Shown here one piece after another: positions 1 through 7,299 of a stretch of 28,155 nucleotides of DNA. This stretch comes from a virus. The stretch spans positions 1 through 28,155 of the IMG/VR virus record IMGVR_UViG_3300048121_001213, one strand, 5' to 3'. Position 1 is the first letter of the stretch; the number at the start of each line of letters is the position of its first letter. The notes under the pieces are model-generated. The model was not told the origin of the DNA. It did no database searches and worked only from the letters and a program-made list of their open reading frames with translations. The translations under genes and the position numbers were made by a program.

Positions 1-113
1 GGAAGTGTTGATTGCTCCCAAGTCCATTTCCACATAGTAGCTTGACCTGCATCAGGTGCGTCTACTTGTATCTCAAGTACTTCAGGTGCAATACTAAGGT
101 TTACATCAGGAAC
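1..113 (-). repeat. Leader-module homology, copy in cassette E (cut by window edge)
   Basis: This is the start of the segment shared by all leaders (I-A-P-E-V-L-E-I-Q-V-D-A-P). At DNA level it is closest to the stretch around 15125-15235 of the cassette C leader, with only scattered differences. The similarity to the cassette B leader extends further upstream, to about base 240. Confidence 0.7.
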
Positions 114-419
114 ATTGTCCTGTGTAATCTGCCGTGTACCCAATTGGATACTGTTTCCACTTAGATATAAATCTCTCCAGCGGTTGCTAGCAGTTCCCAA
201 GTCACGTGTAATATTAGTGTCAGGTATTAAGTGATCGCCAATTTGTCCACTACTGTTGATGTCCAGAGTATCGTGATTTGGTAAACCTAGACCAGTGAGT
301 GTTACATTACTCTCACTGATGCTTTCCCAGGCACTGGCAGTTGAATTGTACTGCCACGTTCTGCCTACTGCACTGTATAAATCGCCGTCACTTGGACTGT
401 TTGGAAAGTTGATTGCCAT
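1..419 (-). CDS. Fibre cassette leader protein, N-terminal part (cassette E, partial at window edge)
   Basis: The frame opens with ATG at 419 and stays open to base 1, giving 139 codons with the C-terminus outside the window. The N-terminus reads MAINFPNSPSDGDLY, followed by G-R-T-W-Q-Y and A-W-E-S. It matches the start of the leader at 21187-23412 (MAVSFPSSPTNGDIH, G-R-R-W-I-Y, A-W-K-S). Both then have a D-L-G-x-x-x-N-R-[WF]-R-D-L-Y-L-S-G-N-S-I-Q-L-G-T-R segment. The last visible residues (I-A-P-E-V-L-E-I-Q-V-D-A-P, W-K-W-T-W-E-Q-S) are the shared leader module that precedes the cupredoxin-like domain in the paralogues. The start is fixed by the promoter/hairpin element immediately upstream. 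It is probably a virion tail or fibre component; its missing C-terminal type (S74, glycan-binding or other) cannot be predicted. Confidence 0.85.
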   Translation of the reverse strand, partial: MAINFPNSPSDGDLYSAVGRTWQYNSTASAWESISESNVTLTGLGLPNHDTLDINSSGQIGDHLIPDTNITRDLGTASNRWRDLYLSGNSIQLGTRQITQDNVPDVNLSIAPEVLEIQVDAPDAGQATMWKWTWEQSTL

Positions 420-445
420 GTGTAATAATCCTGTTGTTATTACAC
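417..445 (-). promoter_or_regulatory. Leader hairpin with SD in loop, ending at start codon (copy 1)
   Basis: On the minus strand the nine bases GTGTAATAA and TTATTACAC form a perfect 9-bp inverted repeat around the 8-base loop CAACAGGA. The loop holds the Shine-Dalgarno AGGA, and the ATG at 419-417 follows the stem with no gap. The same element precedes the ATGs at 7214, 15339 and 23412. The repeat is directly visible; a role in controlling translation is inference. Confidence 0.75.
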
Positions 446-446
446 T

Positions 447-454
447 TATTTATC
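447..454 (-). promoter_or_regulatory. T4-type late promoter box GATAAATA (copy 1)
   Basis: GATAAATA on the minus strand fits the T4-like late -10 box (TATAAATA in T4, NATAAATA in T4-like cyanophages). It lies 27 bases before the ATG at 419 and two bases past the stop codon of the upstream gene. It is identical in position and sequence to the boxes before the other three leader genes, which supports function. Confidence 0.75.
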
Positions 455-456
455 GA

Positions 457-789
457 TTATGCAAAGGGATCATCAACAACAATATTAGGATTAGTTGGCC
501 AATTATCAAATATTAAATCACCCTGTTCATTTAAATCAACAGTTGATAAATCTACATCTGTGATATCACGCAAGGCCTGACGGTAATCTAATTCAGCTTG
601 TGAAATTGTTCTATCACTAACTGTCCACCAATCAGTATCTTTTATCAATTGATCACGTCTTAATCTTAATAAGGTTAATTTTCTCATATTATCTAATTGT
701 GTTCGAGCAGATGTGATTTCCTCTTGTGTGGGTGAATCGTTGCCAGTTTGGCTTAACCAATTAGTTGCTATTTCATTACTTGTATACAT
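457..789 (-). CDS. Phage tail fibre assembly chaperone-like protein (cassette D)
   Basis: The product has 110 residues. The core from about residue 42 to 75 (L-R-R-D-Q-L-I-K-D-T-D-W-W, then S-D-R-T, then Y-R-Q-A-L-R-D-I-T) matches the phage tail assembly chaperone family (Pfam Phage_tail_APC type: R-D-x-L-L-x-x-T-D-W followed by Y-R-Q-A-L-R-D). Such small cytoplasmic proteins act next to fibre genes and are usually thought to help fibre folding or attachment without joining the virion. The gene is last in cassette D: its ATG directly abuts the TAA of the 810-residue fibre gene, and its own stop lies just before the next late promoter. A paralogue with the same core lies at 18755-19102. The C-terminal tail, acidic and Asn/Pro-rich, is unlike that paralogue and may set partner specificity. 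Confidence 0.75.
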   Translation of the reverse strand: MYTSNEIATNWLSQTGNDSPTQEEITSARTQLDNMRKLTLLRLRRDQLIKDTDWWTVSDRTISQAELDYRQALRDITDVDLSTVDLNEQGDLIFDNWPTNPNIVVDDPFA

Positions 790-3222
790 TTATTTTATCC
801 ATAAGTTTCCGTCAGTACCACCATAAGCATCATTTCTAAATCCACTGTTATTTCCTTGTTCTGGGTGTCTCTGATATGCAAAATAAGATGTACCTGTATG
901 GTGGTCACCAAACCCTCGAGTACCAGAATTTGGGGCTCGGTCACTAATTGATCCTTCAAAAGTTGTTGCAACTCGTGTTCTTTCATTCTGGTTTTGGGCA
1001 CTGCTTACTGTATCAACAGTAGCATTAGTATCTATAAAGTTGTTTAGTATTGTACTGCCACTAGAGGTAAATCCACCAGTTGTTTCCATCCAATATGCAG
1101 TACTACCAGTGTAAGGACTTGCAGTTCGATATGCATTCATAAATGCATCGCTCATTTTAGCAGTACTAGTAGCTTGATATTGTGGGCCATTATTATTGCT
1201 TACATTTACACTATTATTATTGTGATGTGCTTGATTACTTGACACTGTTACTCTAGCCATTAATACCCAACCGCCGCCATTTCTACTGTTGTCAACATAC
1301 ATACGTTGAGCAGAGTACCCGCTAATAGCAATATAATAATATCCATCTGGATATCCTTGATTAGCTAATTGTACTGCACTTGATGCAGGATTGGCAGCAG
1401 TACCTATAGAGGCTGTAAAACTTTTCCAACCAGATGCGTATTTGTAATATAAGTTTCCGTCATCATCGCTCACATAAGCAATAGTACCCGCAGTTGCTGA
1501 ACTATTTAATGTGGCCACTGTTTGAGTTTCAAGTGTAATACCATCATTATTAATTATTAGATTTGCAGCAGCAGAGTTTAAGTTATCTGTACTTCCGGTT
1601 GCGGTGCTTCCAGCATTTACACTAAACTCAATGGTGTTATTTCCACCACCATTATCAGTTGCTATTATAAGTCGATCATTACCTGCTTCATACCCAAAAT
1701 AAGCAACACCATAACCACTAGCATGAGCAATGAACAATGCATCTCCACCACTATTAGAACCTACGCCAATATATCGAGTACTTCCACCATCATCAAAAGT
1801 AGTAGCGGAATCACCAGCACAAATATTCCCACCGCTTACATGTAATTTTTCGTCTGGCGTATTTGTCCCAATACCAACGTTGCCCGCTGTGTTAATTACC
1901 ATTCTTACATTATTAGCATCAGCAGCAAATTCAAGGCCGCCTTGACCACCAAGTCTTAGTTTAGGACTTGAACCACTATCCATTCTAGTGGCATTAAATG
2001 TCACCGTTCTTGATGCATTTGTATAGTTCGGCGAACCAGTAGTACCATCAACAGCGACATTCAATCCTACTTCTTCATTATATAATCTAAATATTCCACC
2101 ATCGCTAGTTCCGTTATTAACACTTAATTTATACGAAGGATTAGAGTCACCAATACCAACATTGCCACCTAACGGATTTATAGCCAAATTGTAATAGGCG
2201 GTTGGATATGTAGTTATAGATTTATGCCGTGTTTGAATCCAAGAATTATATGGAGAATCGTCATTAACTCCCATATCAAGTGTAGTATGTCCACCTTTAA
2301 TAGAAAACGCCCCTACTCTGGAGGTAGCCCCTGTAGGGTCATCTCCAGCATACTCAATAACTAAATTTGCATCTGGCGTATTTGTCCCAATACCAACATT
2401 GCCATTGCTTAATCCGTGTAGCCATATGTTACCAGACTGATTACCAACAGCATCACCTTGAGATAATTGAAATGCACCGTTATCCATATAAAAACGACCA
2501 GTGTATCCGCTTGTTCCACCTGTTCCTCTGAAATACAAATGTGGAGTCCCGTTATCTCTTTCAAATGTAACTACTGGATTTCCACTCTGTATAACATGAA
2601 GTTTACCTTCTGGATTTACAGTACCAATTCCAACATTGCCGTTACCTTTGATAACTACATCGTAATTTGTATCAGTCTGATGATCTGCATTAAATGCAAT
2701 CATATTATCTGGAGCACTACCATCAGCACCAGCATCAAAGTAAATTGCACCAGTATTTCCTACACCGCCATTATCTGCAATTGCTCGCATACCAATAACT
2801 GCTGGCTGGCCAGTAGAATAATTATCTACTAAAAGTGTGTTGGTATTTGCACTAATTGTATGAGAATTTCTAACATGTAATGGAGCAGACGGTGCTGTGT
2901 TAATACCAACACCTGTTGAATTAATGTTGAGTGCAGCATTATTTGCACCATTGTATATGTTAACAACATCTCTACCAAGAGTTCCGTCACGTAACTTAAA
3001 GACATCTAAATTTTGATCGTTTTCAAAACGCCAGGTTTGATTACCGGCTGTCATTTGTAATCTTGCACGGTCAACGGTATTACCACGTGCATTGGTAATA
3101 CTAACATCTATATTTTGACTTGAATCATTATAAATTTCTAAATTACTTGAAGGCGTATGTGTTCCTATTCCTACATTACCATCTGTATGAATTAAATCTG
3201 CTATATTTCTTGCTACACTCAT
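790..3222 (-). CDS. Tail fibre / adhesin with GNVGIGT repeats and fibrinogen-like C-terminus
   Basis: The product has 810 residues. Six copies of the fibre repeat (for example GNVGIGTNTPDEKLHV, GNVGIGTVNPEGKLHV) are spread over about residues 15-470, separated by beta-rich spacers, as expected for a trimeric fibre shaft. From about residue 624 the sequence changes: Y-P-D-G-Y-Y-Y-I-A-I, then M-Y-V-D-N and G-G-G-W-V-L-M-A-R. This resembles the first subdomain of fibrinogen-related domains (Y-x-I, CDM, GGGW), but the usual cysteines are absent. The protein ends G-F-R-N-D-A-Y-G-G-T-D-G-N-L-W-I-K. It is probably a receptor-binding adhesin. Its ATG overlaps the TGA of the upstream leader gene (ATGA), with GCAGGA just upstream, so translation is likely coupled. 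The fibrinogen-like call is moderate; the fibre call is firm. Confidence 0.85.
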   Translation of the reverse strand: MSVARNIADLIHTDGNVGIGTHTPSSNLEIYNDSSQNIDVSITNARGNTVDRARLQMTAGNQTWRFENDQNLDVFKLRDGTLGRDVVNIYNGANNAALNINSTGVGINTAPSAPLHVRNSHTISANTNTLLVDNYSTGQPAVIGMRAIADNGGVGNTGAIYFDAGADGSAPDNMIAFNADHQTDTNYDVVIKGNGNVGIGTVNPEGKLHVIQSGNPVVTFERDNGTPHLYFRGTGGTSGYTGRFYMDNGAFQLSQGDAVGNQSGNIWLHGLSNGNVGIGTNTPDANLVIEYAGDDPTGATSRVGAFSIKGGHTTLDMGVNDDSPYNSWIQTRHKSITTYPTAYYNLAINPLGGNVGIGDSNPSYKLSVNNGTSDGGIFRLYNEEVGLNVAVDGTTGSPNYTNASRTVTFNATRMDSGSSPKLRLGGQGGLEFAADANNVRMVINTAGNVGIGTNTPDEKLHVSGGNICAGDSATTFDDGGSTRYIGVGSNSGGDALFIAHASGYGVAYFGYEAGNDRLIIATDNGGGNNTIEFSVNAGSTATGSTDNLNSAAANLIINNDGITLETQTVATLNSSATAGTIAYVSDDDGNLYYKYASGWKSFTASIGTAANPASSAVQLANQGYPDGYYYIAISGYSAQRMYVDNSRNGGGWVLMARVTVSSNQAHHNNNSVNVSNNNGPQYQATSTAKMSDAFMNAYRTASPYTGSTAYWMETTGGFTSSGSTILNNFIDTNATVDTVSSAQNQNERTRVATTFEGSISDRAPNSGTRGFGDHHTGTSYFAYQRHPEQGNNSGFRNDAYGGTDGNLWIK

Positions 3223-6200
3223 AATCCTGCCTCATCTAATCTTGCTTGTAAACTGTCTATCTTATCAGACATTTCTTGCATTGCTTTGACCATCATGGGA
3301 ATTAATTGACGCTCATAAATTGCAAGTGTATTTTCAATAGTTCCATCTGGTTCTAAATCTTCGCCATACTGTTTATCGTTTCTATAATGAGTAGTGCCCA
3401 TATCATAAGTTACTGTGGAGTCAACTGCTTGAACCTCTTGAGCAATAAATCCATAAATGTATTCTTCTTCAGCTGTATATTTCCAGTCAAAACTTACTGG
3501 ACGAAGTTGTTTAATTTTTTCCAATTGGTTGTCTAAATCAACAACATTGGTTTTTAGTCTTGCATCAGATCCACTGTAAATTTGTGACCCGCCTTCAGTA
3601 ACACCAATGTTACCATTTGGTGTATCAACACTAAATCTAATAGTATTGCCGCCTGTAGTGGCATCCCTAGGGGTGTTACTATCACCATAAACACGGAAGT
3701 GACCATGGCCTTGGTTAGTACTAATGTTTATACCATCATAATACCACATTTTGTGGTTATAATCAGTAGTGTCACGGAAAATAGTTTGTCCATCGTGGTG
3801 TACGAAACTTCTGTAACCACTACCCAAGTTACCGCTTCTATAGTGGAAACCAGCATCTGATGTACTTTCGCCCTTAACTGACTGCCCAGCAGTGATGTGT
3901 CCATCAAAATAATGCTGGCCTTGACTGTCATAAAACTCAGTTTTTGCTGTTGTTTTTACGATACTGTGTCTATAAGAACTTGTACTTAATCCCTGAGCGG
4001 GTGCTGCACCAGCAGTTGTTTTACTGCCATCCATGCGTGTCATCGTAAAGATTGAATCTCCGTCAGCCCAGCCACGACCATAAGATTCTGAATTTGCGTT
4101 ATTGTATCCGCCAAAATGATAAGCTGGTCTATAATCAGGCGCAGAACCACCGTCTATATTATTCCCGTAAAATAAAAATCCATCGTTTTTATTGTAACCA
4201 TAAATTCCCATTGCATTAGATTCACCCTGGATCTTTTCATTATGGTCTGTTCCAGTAACACTTCTAAAACTGACGAATCCACGGTTTACACCAATACCGT
4301 TGTCTCCTGCTTCGCTAGATGGAATATCTACGTATAGTTTTATAGAAGGTGCTTCATTTCCAATACCTACATTACCATTAGAGTCGATAGTGACACGTGG
4401 ATTATTATTAGTGTATAATTTAATACGGCTATTTTCTCGTTGTACTAGTTCAACATCTTGATTGTCATCTCTTACGTAAATATCGAAACCATCATTAGCA
4501 CCTGCACCACTTTGGTCGTTTGTTATTTTCAAACCAGTTGCTCCACCATCATGAATATGTAATCTTCGTTGTGGAGAAAATGTTCCGATACCTACATTTG
4601 CAGCATCCCCCGGAGCACCTAAAGTCAAAGCCCTACCGCTAACACTAGGTCCAATACTTGCGTATTTTGTTGCTGCTCCTACTTCATTAATAACAAATTG
4701 AATATCAGTATCAGTATTATTAGTTAAGTTAAGCATGGTAGATGTGCCACCACCACTATACGCATTTACCACGTTAACAACAATACCAGTATCTTGATCA
4801 CTCTTAATGTTTACTCTATGATCAGATGCTGTTGAAGTTCCTATATATAATCTTCCAGCAGTGTCTATTGAAAGATATTCTGTACCACTGGTATTCTGAA
4901 AACTGTATTCAGGTGCTTTAACATAAAGTACATTTCCAGTAGATTTGATTTCATCATTTGTTCCATCTTGTCTTAGTGTAAGTGTACTACCAATTGTAGC
5001 TGTTGCATCTACAATAACAGGGCCACTAAACGTACCGCCTGCACTTGCACTAACTGCATCACCAACTGTGAAGTTTTCATAAGCAATAATTTCAACTGTT
5101 TCGCCAGCGCCAACTCCACTTGTTAATACAATGGCAGTACCACTTGTATCAGTGTAGTCTGTTGTACGTACAAGTTTTACACCATTAAGAAATACATCTA
5201 CACTACCAGTTGTATATGTTGCTGTAAAACTAGTTTGGTTAGCGGTTGCCGTATAACTATATCTATTTGTAGTTGCTGGAAATGTTAAGTTCGTAATTGC
5301 ACTACCATCCCCACTTAATGTTGCGGCATTAACTGCACTACCAAATGTTACATCGCTAGAGATCTTAGTAGCAAAAGCACTGTCAAATCTTCCTTGTGTA
5401 TAATATAAGTTTGTACTGCCTTCACTCAGTGCATCTGTATTACTTGCCGTAATACGTGCATCTGCTCGGGCATCTGTGTAGTATAAATTAGTACCTTCAG
5501 CAACATTTGTGGTTGATTTTGTACCTAACCACGTGTCTGCTGTGCTTGTAAAGTCAGCTGTTGCTAATTTAGTAGCAATATTATTTGCTGTTGTGGTAGC
5601 GAAATTAGGGTCATCTCCTAGGGCAGCTGCTAATTCGTTCAATGTATCTAATGTAGCAGGTGCGCTATCAGTGATTGATGCAACTATGTTTGTTGCTGTA
5701 TCATATCCGTTGTTGCTTAAATAAGTGCCTACATCACTATCAGTGTAACCGGGTTGTCCGTCTAGTGTTAGCGTACCAGCCGCATCGTCATATGTGGCAG
5801 TAATATTATTACCACCTACCAATAATGCTGCTACCCGATCATCAACTCGTTCATTAGTAAAATATAAATTAGAACCTTCAGTTAGATCTGCTGTGGTTGC
5901 GGCGGCTATACGTGCATCTGCTCTAGCATCTGTAAAGAATAAATTTGTACTACCTTCAGTTAAGTCATCGCTATTCGCTGCCCCGGCTTGTTGCCAAGCA
6001 CTTCCATCCCAAATATAAAGGATGTCAGTATCAGTAGCAAACGCCTGGTCGCCTGGGTTGTTTCCGGTAAGTGGGAGATATGTACTATCATCGTAAACGT
6101 TAACTTTTGCAATTACCGCACTACCATCTTCCACAACCAGTTCAGCTGTACCAGCTACTTCACGTATCTTGTTCTCAAAACTAGGAGTATTTTCCACATA

Positions 6201-7214
6201 AGTTGCCAAGTCTTGTGGTACAAATTTACCACTACCTGCATCATAAACAATACACATCTGGTTAACTAAACTTGGAATAGGTCTTAATTCAACAGCCGTC
6301 TTGTGGCCTTCCTGCGTGTGTTGGAAATAGACTACATAATTGCCGTTGATATTTGTTTCAACTGCCAAATCTTTTACGGTAATCTCACCTCTCATTACTG
6401 AGTGGTTACCGCACTGGTAGTAGAGGGTATCTGGAGCATTTGCTGGTACTGTAAATGTTATAGTACCGCTGTCAGTTCTACTTCCAGTTACACCTGAAGT
6501 GTATTCACCAAAGTATGTACCAGCCGCAAAATTAGTTCCATTATCAGTTGTAAAGTAAAATGGGTGTCCAGTAGCATTTATGTTTACGGTATATGTGCCG
6601 CCACGGTAAAACGGACCTAGGTTGGGATTATCGCCTTTTGCACTGCCACTAAAAGTGTATCCGCCACTGCCACTATTAACTACAGTGTATGCAACACTTG
6701 GATTTGTTAGTGTTGGTGGTGTAATAGTACTGGGCACGTTTACCGTAATACGTTGAACGTCTGTTGCGTTACCGCCATTTATGTCTGGATGTGTGTCACT
6801 GATTGGGCCTGCACTAGTAGCCCAACTAATTAAGTTATCTGTACCTGCGCCATCAATCCACTTCAGATACAAACTGTGTGTTTGCGTCATACTGCCATGA
6901 ATATCATAAGCTGCGAAGTTGTTGACTACATATGTACCTTCTTTATATAAGGGTACGTTTAGTTCATTTGAATTAGTGATTGTTCTACGTGCATATGGCA
7001 GGGTGCTTTGTTCCCACGTCCATTTCCACATAGTAGCTTGTCCCATGTCAGGGGCATCTACTTGTATTTCAAGTACTTCTGGAGCAATTGCTAGGTTAAT
7101 ATTGACCAAGCTGTCAATATTTGTTGTGTCGATATTTAAATCGGTGATTGTGCCACTGGCATCTACTACCAAACTTTTGGCAAGTTGAACTAATTCGTAA
7201 CCTTTACTTGACAT
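3219..7214 (-). CDS. Cassette D leader: large tail fibre with cupredoxin-like domain and C-terminal S74 chaperone
   Basis: The product has 1331 residues. Residues 1-40 are an N-terminal cap (L-A-K-S-L-V-V-D-A-S-G-T-I-T-D-L) shared with the cassette C leader. Residues about 41-165 are a module shared by all leaders. Residues about 167-282 are cupredoxin-like, with His217, Cys268, His271 and Met274 as likely copper ligands. Residues about 415-605 hold [DE]-x-[TS]-E-G-[ST] repeats with Y-[FY]-T-x-x-R and the segment A-P-A-T-L-D-T-L-N-E-L-A-A-A-L-G. Later come G-N-V-G-I-G-[TN] repeats. The C-terminus is an intramolecular chaperone (Peptidase_S74) with the S-D-A-R-L-K motif: Ser1216 and Lys1221 match the Ser/Lys dyad spacing of endosialidase. 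It ends in a coiled coil. Cleavage before Ser1216 would release the chaperone after trimerisation. The start is set by the promoter/hairpin element directly upstream. Confidence 0.9.
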   Translation of the reverse strand: MSSKGYELVQLAKSLVVDASGTITDLNIDTTNIDSLVNINLAIAPEVLEIQVDAPDMGQATMWKWTWEQSTLPYARRTITNSNELNVPLYKEGTYVVNNFAAYDIHGSMTQTHSLYLKWIDGAGTDNLISWATSAGPISDTHPDINGGNATDVQRITVNVPSTITPPTLTNPSVAYTVVNSGSGGYTFSGSAKGDNPNLGPFYRGGTYTVNINATGHPFYFTTDNGTNFAAGTYFGEYTSGVTGSRTDSGTITFTVPANAPDTLYYQCGNHSVMRGEITVKDLAVETNINGNYVVYFQHTQEGHKTAVELRPIPSLVNQMCIVYDAGSGKFVPQDLATYVENTPSFENKIREVAGTAELVVEDGSAVIAKVNVYDDSTYLPLTGNNPGDQAFATDTDILYIWDGSAWQQAGAANSDDLTEGSTNLFFTDARADARIAAATTADLTEGSNLYFTNERVDDRVAALLVGGNNITATYDDAAGTLTLDGQPGYTDSDVGTYLSNNGYDTATNIVASITDSAPATLDTLNELAAALGDDPNFATTTANNIATKLATADFTSTADTWLGTKSTTNVAEGTNLYYTDARADARITASNTDALSEGSTNLYYTQGRFDSAFATKISSDVTFGSAVNAATLSGDGSAITNLTFPATTNRYSYTATANQTSFTATYTTGSVDVFLNGVKLVRTTDYTDTSGTAIVLTSGVGAGETVEIIAYENFTVGDAVSASAGGTFSGPVIVDATATIGSTLTLRQDGTNDEIKSTGNVLYVKAPEYSFQNTSGTEYLSIDTAGRLYIGTSTASDHRVNIKSDQDTGIVVNVVNAYSGGGTSTMLNLTNNTDTDIQFVINEVGAATKYASIGPSVSGRALTLGAPGDAANVGIGTFSPQRRLHIHDGGATGLKITNDQSGAGANDGFDIYVRDDNQDVELVQRENSRIKLYTNNNPRVTIDSNGNVGIGNEAPSIKLYVDIPSSEAGDNGIGVNRGFVSFRSVTGTDHNEKIQGESNAMGIYGYNKNDGFLFYGNNIDGGSAPDYRPAYHFGGYNNANSESYGRGWADGDSIFTMTRMDGSKTTAGAAPAQGLSTSSYRHSIVKTTAKTEFYDSQGQHYFDGHITAGQSVKGESTSDAGFHYRSGNLGSGYRSFVHHDGQTIFRDTTDYNHKMWYYDGINISTNQGHGHFRVYGDSNTPRDATTGGNTIRFSVDTPNGNIGVTEGGSQIYSGSDARLKTNVVDLDNQLEKIKQLRPVSFDWKYTAEEEYIYGFIAQEVQAVDSTVTYDMGTTHYRNDKQYGEDLEPDGTIENTLAIYERQLIPMMVKAMQEMSDKIDSLQARLDEAGL
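5568..7094 (-). repeat. Leader-module homology, copy in cassette D
   Basis: About 1.5 kb coding for the shared leader module, the cupredoxin-like domain and the D-L-T-E-G-S repeats, up to N-N-I-A-T-K. It is highly similar in protein, and largely in DNA, to 13771-15222 and 21391-22959. It differs mostly at synonymous sites and by one 25-codon insertion. Confidence 0.75.
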
Positions 7215-7241
7215 GTGTAATACATCCTGTTGTTATTACAC
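7212..7241 (-). promoter_or_regulatory. Leader hairpin with SD in loop, ending at start codon (copy 2, variant)
   Basis: This is the same element as at 417-445, but one extra base lies between the AGGA and the 3' arm. The arms GTGTAATA and TATTACAC still pair over 8 bp, now with an 11-base loop containing AGGA, and the ATG at 7214-7212 still follows the stem directly. Confidence 0.75.
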
Positions 7242-7242
7242 T

Positions 7243-7250
7243 TATTTATC
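7243..7250 (-). promoter_or_regulatory. T4-type late promoter box GATAAATA (copy 2)
   Basis: GATAAATA lies 28 bases before the ATG at 7214, with the same flanks as copies 1, 3 and 4. It sits in the 85-base gap between the cassette C end gene and the cassette D leader. I saw no convincing factor-independent terminator in the rest of that gap. Confidence 0.75.
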
Positions 7251-7299
7251 GATTATATAGAAGTAGTTATATTTTTTAACTTAGAGATTAAAGTTTATT

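Noticed and set aside
795-1001. Alternative minus-strand frames inside fibre genes (also 3728-3931, 23647-23937, 27358-27606)
   Set aside because: They are out-of-frame shadows of long, well-supported proteins with family motifs.
6369-6716. Auxiliary photosynthesis gene (plastocyanin) carried by the phage
   Set aside because: The cupredoxin-like region is an internal domain of a fibre leader, not a free secreted electron carrier.
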